Assembly: GCA_003255025.1 (NCBI GenBank)
Contig: QANY01000225.1
Coordinates: 62,001 to 126,000 of the forward strand
Direction: 5' to 3'
DNA: 64,000 bases
From: Datisca glomerata
Lineage: Eukaryota > Streptophyta > Magnoliopsida > Cucurbitales > Datiscaceae
Shown: one piece after another, positions 49,757 through 61,740 of the stretch
Position numbering within the stretch: the first letter of the stretch is position 1
Layout of the letters: each line of letters starts with the position of its first letter
Notes under the pieces: model-generated
Seen by the model: only the letters and a program-made list of their open reading frames with translations
Databases searched by the model: none
What the model was told of the DNA's origin: nothing
Translations under genes and position numbers: made by a program

Positions 49757-50800
49757 TGTTGGAAGGAAATTACATGGAAAATATTATATCATCATAAATA
49801 TATGGATGTCTACTTTTTGTATAATTTTACGGAAATCAGTTCAAAGCTCTTGATCAAAAGTTATGATAGTTTTCGTTGATGCTGTTCAGAAATTAAATAT
49901 ATTCACACTTTTCAAATTTAAATTTAAAACTGTACTGTTTTAGGCATTATTTATGACAAATTATATATCTTTATAAATATGTAGATGTGTGCTTCTTAAA
50001 TAATTTTTCAGAAGTCCATTTGGAGCTCCCGAAAAAAAGTTACTGTAATTTTCATGAAAGTCATTCAGAAAAATAGATTGTGATGAACCATAAATTTCAG
50101 AAATTAAACTATATTGACTGGCTACCAACTATACTAAAAATCTTATATCAACAAAAAGATACGGAAATCTAATTCGTGGAAAATTTTACAGAAATCATAT
50201 TAAAGCTCTCGATCAAAAGTTATGCTAGTATTTGTTAATGCTATTCAGAAAAGTAAATATATGAACACTTTTCAAATTTAATTTTTAGACTGTATCAATT
50301 TAGATAGTATTACAAAACATATAATATATCATTAGAAATATATGAATGTCTAAATCTTGAATAATTTTTCAGAACTCGATTTGGAGTTCTCGAGTAAAAG
50401 TAATGACACTTTACAATAAGGCTATTATGGAAAGCATATTATGCAGAATGGTCAAATTTGTTAATTAAACTGTACCGACTGGAAGAAAATTACATGGATA
50501 ATCATATATCATTGGAAAGATACGGAAGTCTACTTATTGATGAGTTTTAAGGAATTTAATTTCGAGCTCTCGGTCAAAAGTTACGATAATTTTTATGCAA
50601 ACTGTTCAGGAAACTATTCGGGAATGGAGATTATCTAGAACGGTAAATTTCAGAAATTATGTTGCATATTGGAAGCGAATTACATGGTGATTCATATATT
50701 TTAACCAAGACACAGGACTCATCCTCCTAAAGAATTTTACGGAGCAAAATTATGAGCTTCCAATAGAAACTGAAGGCATGATGCGTAAAGACTGCTTAAA
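49757..50800. repeat. Tandem array, period about 180 bp, about 6 copies
   Basis: Landmarks GAAATTACATGG, a GAGCTCTCGGTCAAAAGTTA-like core and a following TGTTCAGAAA recur at similar positions. Copies are diverged, so the array is old. AT-rich and non-coding. Confidence 0.75.
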
Positions 50801-50874
50801 AGCAAAGTTGATCTGAACCTACAAGACAAATTTCTGGTGTCAACTCTTTATATTTTACAGCAAAGCAAACAAAA

Positions 50875-51390
50875 CAAGGCCGGCGGTCTCGTGGCCTAAA
50901 CCCTTGGGAGCAGAGAAACCTTCTCCCTAAATGTGGAGAATTAATGTTCAGTAGTCTCGTGGCCTAAGCTCTTGGGAGCGGGGAAACCTTCTTTATAAAA
51001 TGTGGTAAATAGAAAAGGTCGGCGGCCTAGAAGTCAAAGCCCTCTAGAGTAGGAAAATATTTTCTTAAAATATGGAAAATAAAAAAGGTCGACGGCCTAG
51101 AAGCCAAAGCTCTTGAGAGCAAGAAAAACTCTATCTCTAAAATGTTAAAAAATGAGTATAAGAAAACAATGACGACCCAAAAACCTAAGTCTCCGAGATT
51201 AGGAAAAAACCTCTCTCTAAAATGTGAAACCTAAAGGTCGACGGTTTGAACACCTAAAGCCTTGAGAGCAGGGATACCTTCTCTTTAAAAAGAAAGAATA
51301 AAAAAATTTCAGCGGCCTAGAAGCCAAAGCCCTTGGGAGCAGGAAATACATTCTCTCTAAAATGTGAAAAATAAATAAAAAAAATGAAGA
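50875..51390. repeat. Tandem array, period about 70 bp, about 7 copies
   Basis: CGGCCTAGAAGCCAAAGC, CTTGGGAGCAGG and TTCTCTCTAAAATGTG recur near 50889, 50958, 51025, 51093, 51172, 51242 and 51312. Confidence 0.85.
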
Positions 51391-51599
51391 AAAAAAGTAA
51401 ACAATAAATTAGACAAACTGCAAGGAAATAAAGAAAGAAAAATGGCAAAGTGTTAAGTCCAAAAGAAGCGGAAGCAGAACAAGAAATCACATTCGTTTCA
51501 AAGAAGGAACCAAAAGTCAAAGTCTTTAAAAGCGGATAAAGAGAAAAGTGGACAAATCATAAGCCTTCTTCTCAGAAGGAAATGAGGGCACAAGTTTTC

Positions 51600-51990
51600 T
51601 AAAAGTAAAACGGGCCATGGTTCTTTATTTGAGCCTAAGCCCTTGGGAGTGGGCAGTTTGCAAGTCCTTCTCTCATAATGAAATTGGGACCATGGTTCTT
51701 TATTTGAACCTAAGTCATTCTCTCAAAGAGAAAATGAGCTCATGATTCTTTATTTGAACCTAAATCCTCTCAGAATGAAAATGGGGCTATGATTCTTTAC
51801 TTGAACCTAAGTCCTCATCTCAAAAGAAAATAGCCAGTTCATAAGTCCCTCTCAAAGCGAAAACGGGGTCATGATTCTTTATTTGAACATAAGTCATTCT
51901 CTAAGAATTAACCTGAGTCCATGATTCTTTTTTTGGACTTAAGTCTTTAAGAGAGGGCAGACTATAAATCATTCTCTCTAAAAGGAAATT
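51600..51990. repeat. Tandem array with CATGATTCTTTATTTGAACC units
   Basis: Units of about 55-70 bp share CATGATTCTTTATTTGAACC, TAAGTCCTTCTCTCA and AAATGGGG. Another piece of the non-coding interior of the LARD. Confidence 0.75.
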
Positions 51991-52259
51991 AAAGTTTTTT
52001 CCTCGGAACGAATTTCACAAAAGCATTTCTTCTCCAACAAAGAGCGAGGTTATGAGAACAAATTCTAGGACAAAAGATATTGAAACTTGAAATGTTTAAA
52101 CTAATTCTACTATGGAAACAATTATTCTCAAGAGAACTAAGAAGCAAGGGTTTCCTAAGTGTTCGATAACGTGTTTTCATTAAAAGCTTGAAGTCGGCAC
52201 AATATCATATTTTAATCCCCAAATTTTGCCAAATCTTTGAATGAAATACAACAAAAAGG

Positions 52260-52650
52260 GATTTCAAAAGAAGAAATTTTGCACAAACAAAGTGATTCTC
52301 ATTGATCAAAATGGAGGAAAAATACAAAACAAGATAAGGAAAAAGAAAAACAAGGAAACGGGAAAAACCCTCACAATGAGCCCGTACAAAGAAAATAGGA
52401 GAAACTCTATCAATGAGCATGAGCAAATGAACCATGCAAAACTCTACCAATGAATGTGAGGCGTCAAACTCAAACCCATGCGATGAAATGGTACACTCAC
52501 GCCTTACTCATTTCAATAAATTATTATGTTCTTGTTCTTGTACAACATTCTTGTCACAGATCTTATCGTACGAGAGAAGGAAAATGAAAAATGAAGAAAC
52601 GGGAAAAACTCTAACAATGAGTCCGTAGTGAAAGGAACATAAAGACATAA
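52260..52650. repeat. Dispersed GAAACGGGAAAAAC-type repeats
   Basis: GAAACGGGAAAAACYCTMACAATGAG with a following CCGTA occurs at about 52345 and 52597. Between them are related CTCTACCAATGAGC pieces. The stretch to 52914 has no recognised gene. Confidence 0.5.
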
Positions 52651-52914
52651 CAGAAAATGAAGGAGAAGTAATCATCATCGACAAACCGACAAAAAGTTGC
52701 TCGACAACATCAAAACATTTGTAAACGGGAATAATAGAACATAATGACGGAAAGAAAATGAGAAACCACCACTGGTAGCAAACGAGAGAACATAAATGGG
52801 CATGTCTCCAAGATGCACAAGAGGGCAGGAACGGGCAGAGGTAACGTCAGAATAAGAAATGATAAAACATTGCACCTCCACAAATAAAATTTGGTTGAGT
52901 GTAATGGGGACCAA

Positions 52915-53811
52915 CGTACAATCAAAATTCTCACATTACATATGGCAAGCTCTGAATCGAAGACTCGATCATAGAGAATATAAAATGAGAACTGTAGGAT
53001 CAACTAGACGATTATGAAAAGGAGACCTATCAAACGAAAGTGCACGACCTGCCAACGTGGCAATCCAAGGAAATCAATTAAGGTCATTAGATCAATCAGA
53101 CAGTTGTGAAGGGAAGCATTAGAGAGAATGTTATTTGGCGATGTCTATGAATCCCCCAAATCTTCCAACAGAATAAGGAGATTTATTATTATCTAATTAC
53201 CACCGAACAGGGAAAAACTCGCCTAAGACACATGTATAAAAAGGACCAACCAAAAGAAGTCACATAGTCTGTCGATGTGCTAAAATGGAAGAGAAAGCGG
53301 GAAAGCTAAGCAGGAAGAAGAAGCCATGAATTTCATCGACATGGTAGGTCAGGACCACTAAAAGGAAGGGAAAAACCCATTTAAGGGTGGTTTAACCATT
53401 ACAGCCGAATTCCCCCAAAACTAGGGGAATATTCTAGCAACTTGTTAATTATGCTTGTAAACCCTCCAAAATCAAGTTGTAATTTCTTAATTATGTTTGA
53501 ATTCCTCTAGAATACAGTGAATATTTCATTCTTAGGAGAAACGTTTTTTTTAAGAGATATAGCAAGATCATATGAGCAGTCTATTAATAGAGGCTAATTG
53601 TAAATCAAAAGAGAGGAGGAAGGAACTCAGAGCGATATAACGATGTAAGATCTAAAATACAAGAGAATATCAAAAGTGTTCCCCTGGTTTTTCTTCCTTT
53701 TAAGGGTATTTCACGTAAAATATTATGTATTTACTCTCTCTCTCCCTCTCTAAATAATAGTTTTTATTATTCATTCGTAGATGGTTTTTCATACCGTAAA
53801 AATCCTTTACT
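52915..53811 (+). repeat. 3' LTR of the LARD
   Basis: It starts at GTACAATCAAAATTCTCACA after a polypurine-like GTAATGGGGACCAAC and ends just before GTTAA (53812). About 897 bp. It shares TATTAATAGAGGC, corresponding to the TATA area of the 5' LTR. Confidence 0.88.
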
Positions 53812-54250
53812 GTTAATCCCTTTAATTTTAATTTTGTCAACTTACTTCATGAAAATACAAATTAACATATTTTGTCAATATTTCTTAATTTTATATGCTA
53901 CTCAAATACCTTGCATGTGGTCAAATTATTTAAAGAGATATTACATGTAACTGTAATAATAAGTTGTATTATGCTTGGTGATGTCGGTGTGACATCTTTT
54001 ATGTAGATGGACCATAAATTGTAAGCCCCGAGGGATCTATCTGGAGAACGGGACAAGTGAATATCACTTTGGGGTGTAGACATTCCTTTACTATCTATCA
54101 CGTTGCATCTTATCATCTCATATTTTACATCCTTGAAGTAACAAAATGAACTCAACTTAGTTGAATTCCCAAGCGTTAGCGAAGAAAAATGCCTACTTGA
54201 AGAACGCTGCCAAGAGGAGCAAGTTGACTCACTTTTTGTTATGTAAAGAG
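53812..54250 (+). repeat. Duplicated block, copy 2, right part
   Basis: It continues the homology to 7029-7780 that was broken at 41694, starting at the target-site GTTAA and ending around GTTGACTCACTTTTTGTTATGTAAA. Confidence 0.85.
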
Positions 54251-54290
54251 TTTCCATATCAAACTAGATACGTCTATTGAGTGAGATATT

Positions 54291-54468
54291 GGAGAAAACT
54301 CTAATTTTATATTCTTCATTTTGATATTGATAGCTGGAATCCCCATTTATTCCATCATTCTAGTCACTACTAAGTGACAGAATGGAGAAAATTTTAATTG
54401 TATATTCTTCATTTTGATATTGATGGTTGGGATCCCTGTTCATTCTGCCATTCCCATCACTACGGATT
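54291..54468. repeat. 85-bp direct repeat, period 93
   Basis: Both copies share TATTCTTCATTTTGATATTGAT, then GGGATCCC-like and CATCACTAC segments. Confidence 0.8.
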
Positions 54469-54563
54469 TGGCCTTGGTGATTTTAGATAAAGAATAACCA
54501 TTGCATCCAATAATGAATTCATTTTGTCAATATTTGCAAAAACTACAAACAATGAGTGGTTGT

Positions 54564-55175
54564 TAGAATATGAAAGACTTTGAGAAAGAGAAGACTTTGA
54601 TTATCATTAACATACTTACTGAGAGATAGATATAGGCAATTGCAGTAGCTAAGCTAACTATAACAAAAAGATATACAAGCTAAACTAAACCGGTTATGAA
54701 AACTTCAAACTGAGCTTGAGGAAAAAGTTTTTGAGGACATAAGCATTTTGTAGTGCTGATGTAATATGCTTTACAACTAGTTACTTATCTAAGACTTTCT
54801 CTCTTATAAAATGAACATTCAACATGCTTAGCTTTAGAGTAAAGATAGAATTAGCACCAAAAAGTCATGCACTAATATTATCACACCAAACTGTTGGATA
54901 AACTAAGAACATGTATTCTCTATTCTAAAAGTTATGATTGAAATCAAATAACCTTCGTTGTAGCTTGTGAAAGTGCTATGTACTCGGATTCTACACTTGA
55001 CTTAGAGATAATCTTTTGTTTACTTGAGCTCCAAACAATGATATTACCACCAAGATAGATACAGTACTAACTGGCAGACCTTCAATGATACAAACAGCTT
55101 GCCCAATCAGCATCATTAAAATCTTCTATAGTTAGAGGATGGATGTAAGCAACCTTACCAAACTGATGAAATCGG
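54564..55175 (-). pseudogene. Copia RNase H and LTR remnant
   Basis: On the minus strand, DFNDADWASC (55120 region) is followed in other frames by IIVWSSSKQK, ISKSSVESEYIALSQAT, a CDN motif (WCDNISA) and AKHVECSFYKRE, the order of a copia RNase H. The strand ends with TCATATTCTAACA (54564), a typical copia LTR 3' end, though the LTR itself appears incomplete. Frameshifts and stops throughout. The RT end of the same element lies at 56540-56720, separated by an insertion. Confidence 0.75.
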
Positions 55176-55361
55176 TCTGAACCAAAGCAGTTCAGTCAGG
55201 TTTAGTATTTTAAATGATTTGGTTTGGTCTCTTTACTTTTAAAATTATTTGGTTTGGTTCAGTCTATGATTTTTCATCACAAACCAAGTCGAACTGAACC
55301 GAACTCTTAATATAAATAGGTCATTTTCTGATAACGCTACATTCTCATTCCTCTTCTCGTG

Positions 55362-55392
<31 letters not shown>

Positions 55393-56535
55393 TAAACTCC
55401 CTCATCATAGTTATGACTCACTTTGATGCAGATACCATGTTGTCAACGTAAATCCCTTATCTTCACAACTAGCACTGTCATTGTCATCTTTGTAGCTCTG
55501 TCATCGTCGTCTTCATTGCTCCTAACTCATCACCGTCGCAGCTCCTCAAATTGAAACCTAAAGCTTCTCTAATCAAAGCCTAAATATTATCTCGTCTAAG
55601 ATTCTCAAATATGAGGGACATGGATAGAGTAAGGTAATGCAAGAACTTGAAGGAAAACATTACAATTTGGGTGTTTGAGATTCTTCAAAGGAATTCATTG
55701 TTTTTTGCAGTCTTGTGAGACTCTTTGATCTTCTCTCTCATGCACTGGAGTAATTCTATCTGGGATATTTTTATTAATTTTTCTTGAAGAATTATTTAAA
55801 ATCCTCTATTGTGTTTCTTTTAATTTCTCTTATAATTAGGGGTTTCGTTCATTTTCTTTTGTAATCAAGGTTTCCTTTCATATTACTATTATGTAGAGTT
55901 TTTTTTGGCATTTTCTCTCATTTCTATTAATTTTGTATATCTCGATCCAACCGGATCAATCCAGTTTCTATCATTTTTCTGGCTCAAAACTGCTTGATTT
56001 CTATTCATGGTTCTGTGCGGTTTGATTTTTATTTACAAAAAATCTTAGGGACGTGCAAGTTTCTGAAAAAATAGTCCCATCCCGAACCGAGGGGGATGAG
56101 ACTCAAATTTTCTATCCCATGAAGGGTGGGATGGGACATGGGACAAAAGTCCCTGTCCTGAGGTGCATATATATAGTATTTTAATTTTATTTTTAACTTT
56201 TACTATTTTAAATTTGACCTTAATTCTTTTGATTTTTAAACTATAATTGATTTCTAACCTTTATAATTTAGTCTAATTATTAAATTATTATTTATACTTT
56301 TTAGTAATAACCCTCCCTATCCCTATACAATAACTAAAAACTTAAATGGCAGCCTAAAAACATGGGAAAAAATTATCTCGTCCCGTCCCGACCACCATTC
56401 TGCTCAATATTTCCCCACTACACAGAACAGGGTGAGACTTAAAAAAACTGTCCCGTCCCATGCACACATCTAGAAAACTTTATGTTCCATTCGGCTCAAC
56501 AAAATCCTTTAAACCGCATCGAACTAAACAGATTA
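55176..56535. mobile_element. About 1.36-kb unidentified insertion in the copia remnant
   Basis: It separates two halves of one copia remnant. Its ends carry GGTTTGGTTCAG-type and ACCGCATCGAACTAAAC-type sequence, and it contains a CT microsatellite and a GTCCCATCCCG / GTCCCGTCCC-rich segment (56040-56480) with GGGACGTGCA and TGCACAC near its edges, reminiscent of hAT MITE ends. No ORF. Exact borders are not resolved. Confidence 0.45.
55362..55393. repeat. (CT)n microsatellite
   Basis: About 32 bp of CT dinucleotides with one interruption (CTCTATCTCT). Confidence 0.95.
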
Positions 56536-56539
56536 CACT

Positions 56540-56720
56540 TCTCGTTAGAGGTGCATTAGGTGTAAAGATTAAACCATAGTCGATTGAACTCTTTAAGTAT
56601 CCTACAGTTTTCTTGCATGCTTTCCAATAATCTGAGGTTGGTGATTGAATATATTAGCTCATTTTATTCACATAATAAAAAATATCAAGTCTAGTCATTG
56701 TAAGATATTGTAGTGCCCAC
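56540..56720 (-). pseudogene. Copia RT C-terminal remnant
   Basis: The minus strand reads ALQYLTMTRLDIFYYVNKMS, then QSPTSDYWKACKKTVGYLK and YGLIFTPNAP, the end of a copia reverse transcriptase. It is the upstream partner of 54564-55175. Confidence 0.8.
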
Positions 56721-56801
56721 AATGTGCTATTATATAATGATGGATCTTCGAAGCACTACCTTATGTAGAACCGAGTCTTATAGATGTACACCTAGGAATG
56801 T

Positions 56802-58370
56802 GATGAGGATTCGGTTGCACTAACTCAAAGGATGGATCTACTGAAAGTACCAAGCGGCTTAATCACAAAAGTTAGAGCAAAAATGAGATAGTGAAGCAAG
56901 TGGAGGCGTAAACAAGTGGGGAGATACTAAGTTCACAAAATGAGAAGTTAGACTTATCAACCTTGTGACTGACATGGAGCATGACGTGGCCTCAAACATG
57001 ACAGCCTACATGAAATATGATGTGGCGTCCAACATGACAGCCTACATGGAGATGACGTGGGATCCTACATGGAATTCCACATGGAGCATGATGTGACACT
57101 CAATACAAAACTCCACATGAAGCAGGATATGGCATTTTAAATGATGACAAATAAGCAAAACAACCTGGAAATCTTAACCTAGAAGTGGACAACCAATAAG
57201 AGTCTATTAGAGTATGACTTGGCTTTTTAAATAATGATAAGGAAGGAAGACACCTTGGCAATCCTCACTAGAAGTGGGCAGCCAATAGGAATATTTTGGG
57301 TAGATTACAAGTTCATTATTTGTTTGATGAGGATCTCGTTACACTATCTCAAATGATGGATCCACTTAAAGTACCAAGCGGCCTAATAAAAAACTTAGAG
57401 CAAAGAGGATGGCTAAAGCACTCAATGGGATAGTGAAGCAAATGGAGGCCCAAATAAGTGTGGAGATATCTAAGTTTTGGAAAATGAGAAGTTAGACTTG
57501 TCAACCTTGTGACCTACATGGAGCATGACGTGACCTCAAACATGACAGCCTAGATGGAGCATGATGTGGCTCCCAACATGGCAGCCCACATGGAGATGAC
57601 GTGGGATCTTACATGACATTTCACATGGAGCATGATGTGGCATTCAATATGACAGTCCACATGAAGCATGACAAGGCATTTTAGATGATGACAAGAAAGT
57701 AAGACAACTTGGCAATCCTAACCTAGAAGTGGACAGCGAATAGGAGTCTATTAGAGCATAACTTGTCTTTTTAAATAATGATAAGGAAGCAAGACAACTT
57801 TGCAATCCTAATTAGAAGTGGACAGTCACTAGGAATCTTTTCAATAGATTACAGGTTCATTATTTGTTTGATGAGGATCCAGTTACACTATCTCAAATCA
57901 TGGACCCACTCAAAGTACCAAGCGGCCTAATCACATAAGTTAAAGCAAAGAGGATGGTTACTCAATGGGATAATGAAGCGAGTGGAGGCCCAAACATGAC
58001 AGCCTACATGGAGAAGTTAAACTTCTTAACCTTGTGACATACATGGAGCATGATGTGGCCTCAAACATGACATCCTACATGGAGCATGATGCGGCATCCA
58101 ACATGGCAGCCCACATGGAGATGACGTGAGATCCTACATGGCATTCCACATAGAGCATGATGTGGCATTCAAAATGGGTGCCACATGAAGCATGCCATGG
58201 CATTTTAAATGATGACAAGGAAGCAAGACAACTTTGGAATCTTAACCTATAAGTGGGCAGCCAATATGAGTCTATTAGAGCAGGACTTGGCTTTTTAAAT
58301 AATGATAAGGAAGCAAGACACATTAGCAATCTTAACTAGAAGTGGGCAGCCAATAGGAATTTTTTGATAA
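56802..58370. repeat. Tandem array, three units of about 530 bp
   Basis: Units start GATGAGGATYCNGTTACACT at 56802, 57326 and 57870. Each has CAAAGTACCAAGCGGC, a block of short CATGGAGCATGACGTGGC subrepeats, AATGATAAGGAAGCAAGACA and AGTGGGCAGCCAATAGGA. The third is cut short near 58370. Minus-strand ORFs here read the subrepeats. Confidence 0.9.
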
Positions 58371-58538
58371 ATAGTTCCTTATTTATTATAATTAATATTT
58401 CTTTATCTTTTAAATTTAGTTTATGTTATCTAAACACTTTAGGACTCTCTAGGCTTCTATTTTTTCTAATTAAGCATGGTTTCACAATGTTTTGATAATC
58501 TTTGATCAATATAATTTCTCTGTGAGAGTTTTCTCTTT

Positions 58539-59236
58539 GGTTCTTCTAAGAACTTTTTAGACTTATTAAGAATATTCTTGTGGCATCTAAAACCAAGACT
58601 TATCACTCACTTTTCCTTCTTATTCTTGAGTGTGGTGTCTAAACCATACATTTGGTTCTTTTTGAAGCATCAATTTAGGTCTTAGGTCTTATACATAAGC
58701 TTCTCTTTGTGTCATAGAAAACGGGTTGGGGTTTCTACTTCTTTAAAATTGATCATTAGGTTATCGAACCATCATTGTTATTGGTTTCCCAGTGCAGGTC
58801 ACCTAGTGGGTTCATATAATTTGGTATCAGAGCTTTTGATTTCAAGAATCAGATCTAATTCTAGTTATTTTTTTTCTGATTTTGGTGGTGATTCTCAAAA
58901 CAATCTTAACTTTTTTATCTAGGTGTCGAAATATCTATTATTTCATATCAAATCAAATGTATTTTTGCATCCTACAAACTTCATATGAACATAAAATTGA
59001 AATTCCATCGTTTTCATCTGTTCTGAGGTCATTAAGGTTTCTACATTGTTTCTACTAAAAATTCGTAAGTCCAAATTTTGAATTGAATTTGCATCATTTT
59101 AGTAGTAACTTATCACATCTTATTGTATCCTCTCCTATCTTATCTTATTCCATTGTTATCTTTATCTTTATTTTGAATTTGGTTTTAGATGCAACAAGAA
59201 TATTCTTAATAAGTCTAAAAAGTTCTTAGAAGAACC
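58539..59236. repeat. 58-bp inverted repeat flanking a duplicated unit
   Basis: Left arm 58539-58596 (GGTTCTTCTAAGAACTTTTT...) and right arm 59179-59236 (its reverse complement) differ at one base. The right arm sits exactly at the junction between the two copies of the 591-bp duplication. Confidence 0.92.
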
Positions 59237-59780
59237 ATACATTTGGTTCTTTTTGAAGCATCAATTTAGGTCTTAGGTCTTATACATAAGCTTCTCTTTG
59301 TATCATAGAAAACAGGTTGGGGTTTCTACTTCTTTAAAATTGATCATTAGGTTCTCGAACCATCATTGTTATTGGTTTCCCAGTGCAGGTCACCTAGTGG
59401 GTTCATATAATTTGGTATCAGAGCTTTTGATTTCAAGAATTAGATCTAATTCTAGTTTTTTTTTTCTGATTTTGGTGGTGATTCTCAAAACAATCTTAAC
59501 TTTTTATCTGGGTGTCGAAATAGCTATTATTGCATATCAAATCAAATGTATTTTTGCGTCCTACAAACTTCATATGAACATAAAATTGAAATTCCATCGT
59601 TTTCATCTGTTCTGAGGTCATTAAGGTTTCTACATTGTTTCTACTAAAAATTCGTAAGTCCAAATTTTGAATTCAATTTGCATCATTTTAGCAGTAACTT
59701 ACCACATCTTATTGTATCCTCTCCTATCTTATCTTATTCCATTGTTATCCTTATCTTTAGTTTGAATTTGCATCATTTTA
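58643..59780. repeat. 591-bp-period direct duplication spanning an LTR end and primer-binding site
   Basis: Copies at 58643-59178 and about 59234-59780 are nearly identical. Each has TGGTATCAGAGC (58822-58833, 59413-59424), the initiator-Met tRNA-complementary primer-binding site of LTR elements, a few bases after a CA that may end an LTR. The leader after it has short ORFs only. Confidence 0.92.
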
Positions 59781-59800
59781 GCAGTATCTTATCTTATCAC

Positions 59801-60155
59801 TGTTGGGCATAATGCCACGAAAGCATGTTTTTTGACATTTTAATATGAAATTTAATGCAATTATATTTTTCTTATAATTTTTCTTTTAAATTATTCTGAA
59901 TAATTTATATATAAATATCTGAAAAATCCATATTCATTATTGAGACTATGATCTTGTATAAGTACGAGATGATTAAGATCATAGATAATGAAAAAAATAG
60001 TCCGCAACATATTAAGGTATGAAATCTTTAATGAATGGTTACTAATATGTTTCACTAAGCATTATGAATGCATGTGATCTAGATCTCGATCATTGATATG
60101 GATAGACATGTTAGTGAATGCACTTTATTTAATTAGATTATATAGGAAATGACCT
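59801..60155 (+). repeat. LTR-type repeat, truncated copy 1
   Basis: It starts TGTTGGGCATAATGCC and parallels copy 2 from 60156 (TTGACATTTTRATATRAAATTTAATG, GTGATCTAGATC). Confidence 0.75.
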
Positions 60156-61101
60156 TGTTGGGGGTTATGCTCTCAAAGTTGTGTATTGACATTTTGATAT
60201 AAAATTTAATGAGGATTATATATTTCTTATAATTGTTCTTTTAAATTATTATTTAATAATTTATATAAATATCTAAAAATTTCATATTCATTAATGAGAC
60301 TATGAATAAAATTATTAGCATCATATTTAAGTATAGAATATTTAATGAATGGTTATCAGTACGGCTCAGTAAGCATTATGAATGCGTGTGATCTAGATCC
60401 AGATCATTAATGTGTATAGGCATCTTAGTGAAGCACTTTATACAATGAGATCATATATGACTGGATCGATGTGAATTAATAAATTTATTAACGTGCCGTT
60501 TATCATAAAGATTTAATACACATCAATTCGATGATCATATATAAATCAGTCTGAATCTTGAGTAGTCATGAACTAATATACATGTTTAGTGGATCTTTTC
60601 ATTCACTTGTTAAGCTTGTTTGTAAAACAGACTAGTGACTTTTATTTTAGAGATTCATTGATATGGATGGCTGAGAACATGATCTTACAAGATTTAGAAT
60701 CCAAGTTTTTTTAACGGATCGTATATTGGTTCTCTTAAGCGTTAATTTTAGAACTGAATGGTTATTGAGCTCAAATTTCTAATAAGATTATAAATTAGTC
60801 ATTCACGAGTGGATTAATGGTACTTAAGGATCAAGAAGTAATTAGAAGGGTAAGATGGTGATTTTGATCAGTTCTAATTTATGAACCAATATTGGAGTGC
60901 AGAACTACATGAATTGATTATTGTGGACTATATGAGAATACTCTATAAATACATTCTATAATCACTAAGAGTTTAATTCCATATTTATCGTGGAGTTTTA
61001 ATAGAATTAAAAAATAAGATTACTTAATTAAAGAGTTTAATTAATAATTTAATTTATTGGAGCTTAAGATTATAGTCAATGATTTCCAAGTCATCTCTAT
61101 A

Positions 61102-61185
61102 CTACACAGTCTAAGATGTGAATATTTCAGGACATGAGAAAGTCTACACAGTCTAAGATGTGAATATTTCAGGACATGAGAAAGA
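61102..61185. repeat. 42-bp perfect tandem duplication
   Basis: CTACACAGTCTAAGATGTGA... occurs twice in a row. Copy 3 of the element has only one such unit (about 63082), so this is a local change. Confidence 0.92.
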
Positions 61186-61584
61186 GAATAACTTGCAATT
61201 GAATTTTTATTCTGGGGCAAGTACATAATTATGAGATAATTATGTGTGATTAATTAATTAAGAATTGATTAATTGAATTATTTATATATATAAATTTAAT
61301 TTGTGGAAATTATGTATATATATACTTATTGATTATTTTTTTAATTATCGATAAGTGAGACAAAATATATAATTTGTAAAATTAGAAAGTTAAATTATTA
61401 TTATTATTTGGATCAACTAAATCTATTATTTATGAACTAACAGATAATTTAGTTGATAGGATAATAAGATATTTTAATTTTAAAATAACTAATATCTAGA
61501 TATTTATCTGATTAAAATAAATATTTAATTTACAGTAATTGTCACGTGTCAATCACCGATTATGTATCACAAATTGACATGCAC

Positions 61585-61740
61585 TACTGTAGTACCATGT
61601 GGCACTATAATAGTAAGGGTGTAACATTGTAGTGCCACATGGCACTACAGTGGTGTCGTGAGGCACTGTGCTGCCTCACGGCACATTGCAGTGCCATGTC
61701 GCACTACAGCTATGCACCATTATACCGTGGGTATCACTGC
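61585..61740. repeat. Cluster of short hairpins around GTAGTGCC/GGCACTAC
   Basis: GTAGTGCC-ACAT-GGCACTAC and CGTGAGGCA-CTGTGC-TGCCTCACG are perfect stems, with related partial stems around them. A diverged version is at 63480-63580 in copy 3. Confidence 0.75.

Larger units (their letters stand above)
41695..53811 (+). mobile_element. Large non-coding LTR retrotransposon (LARD-like), 12.1 kb with nested copia
   Basis: It is flanked by the 5-bp target duplication GTTAA (41690-41694, 53812-53816), and the uninterrupted target exists at about 7029-7040. LTR starts share GTACAATCAAAATTCTCACA. Apart from a nested copia element, no gag or pol similarity is visible; the 4.7-kb interior (48242-52914) is tandem repeats. 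Non-autonomous, presumably moved by proteins of another element. Confidence 0.85.
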
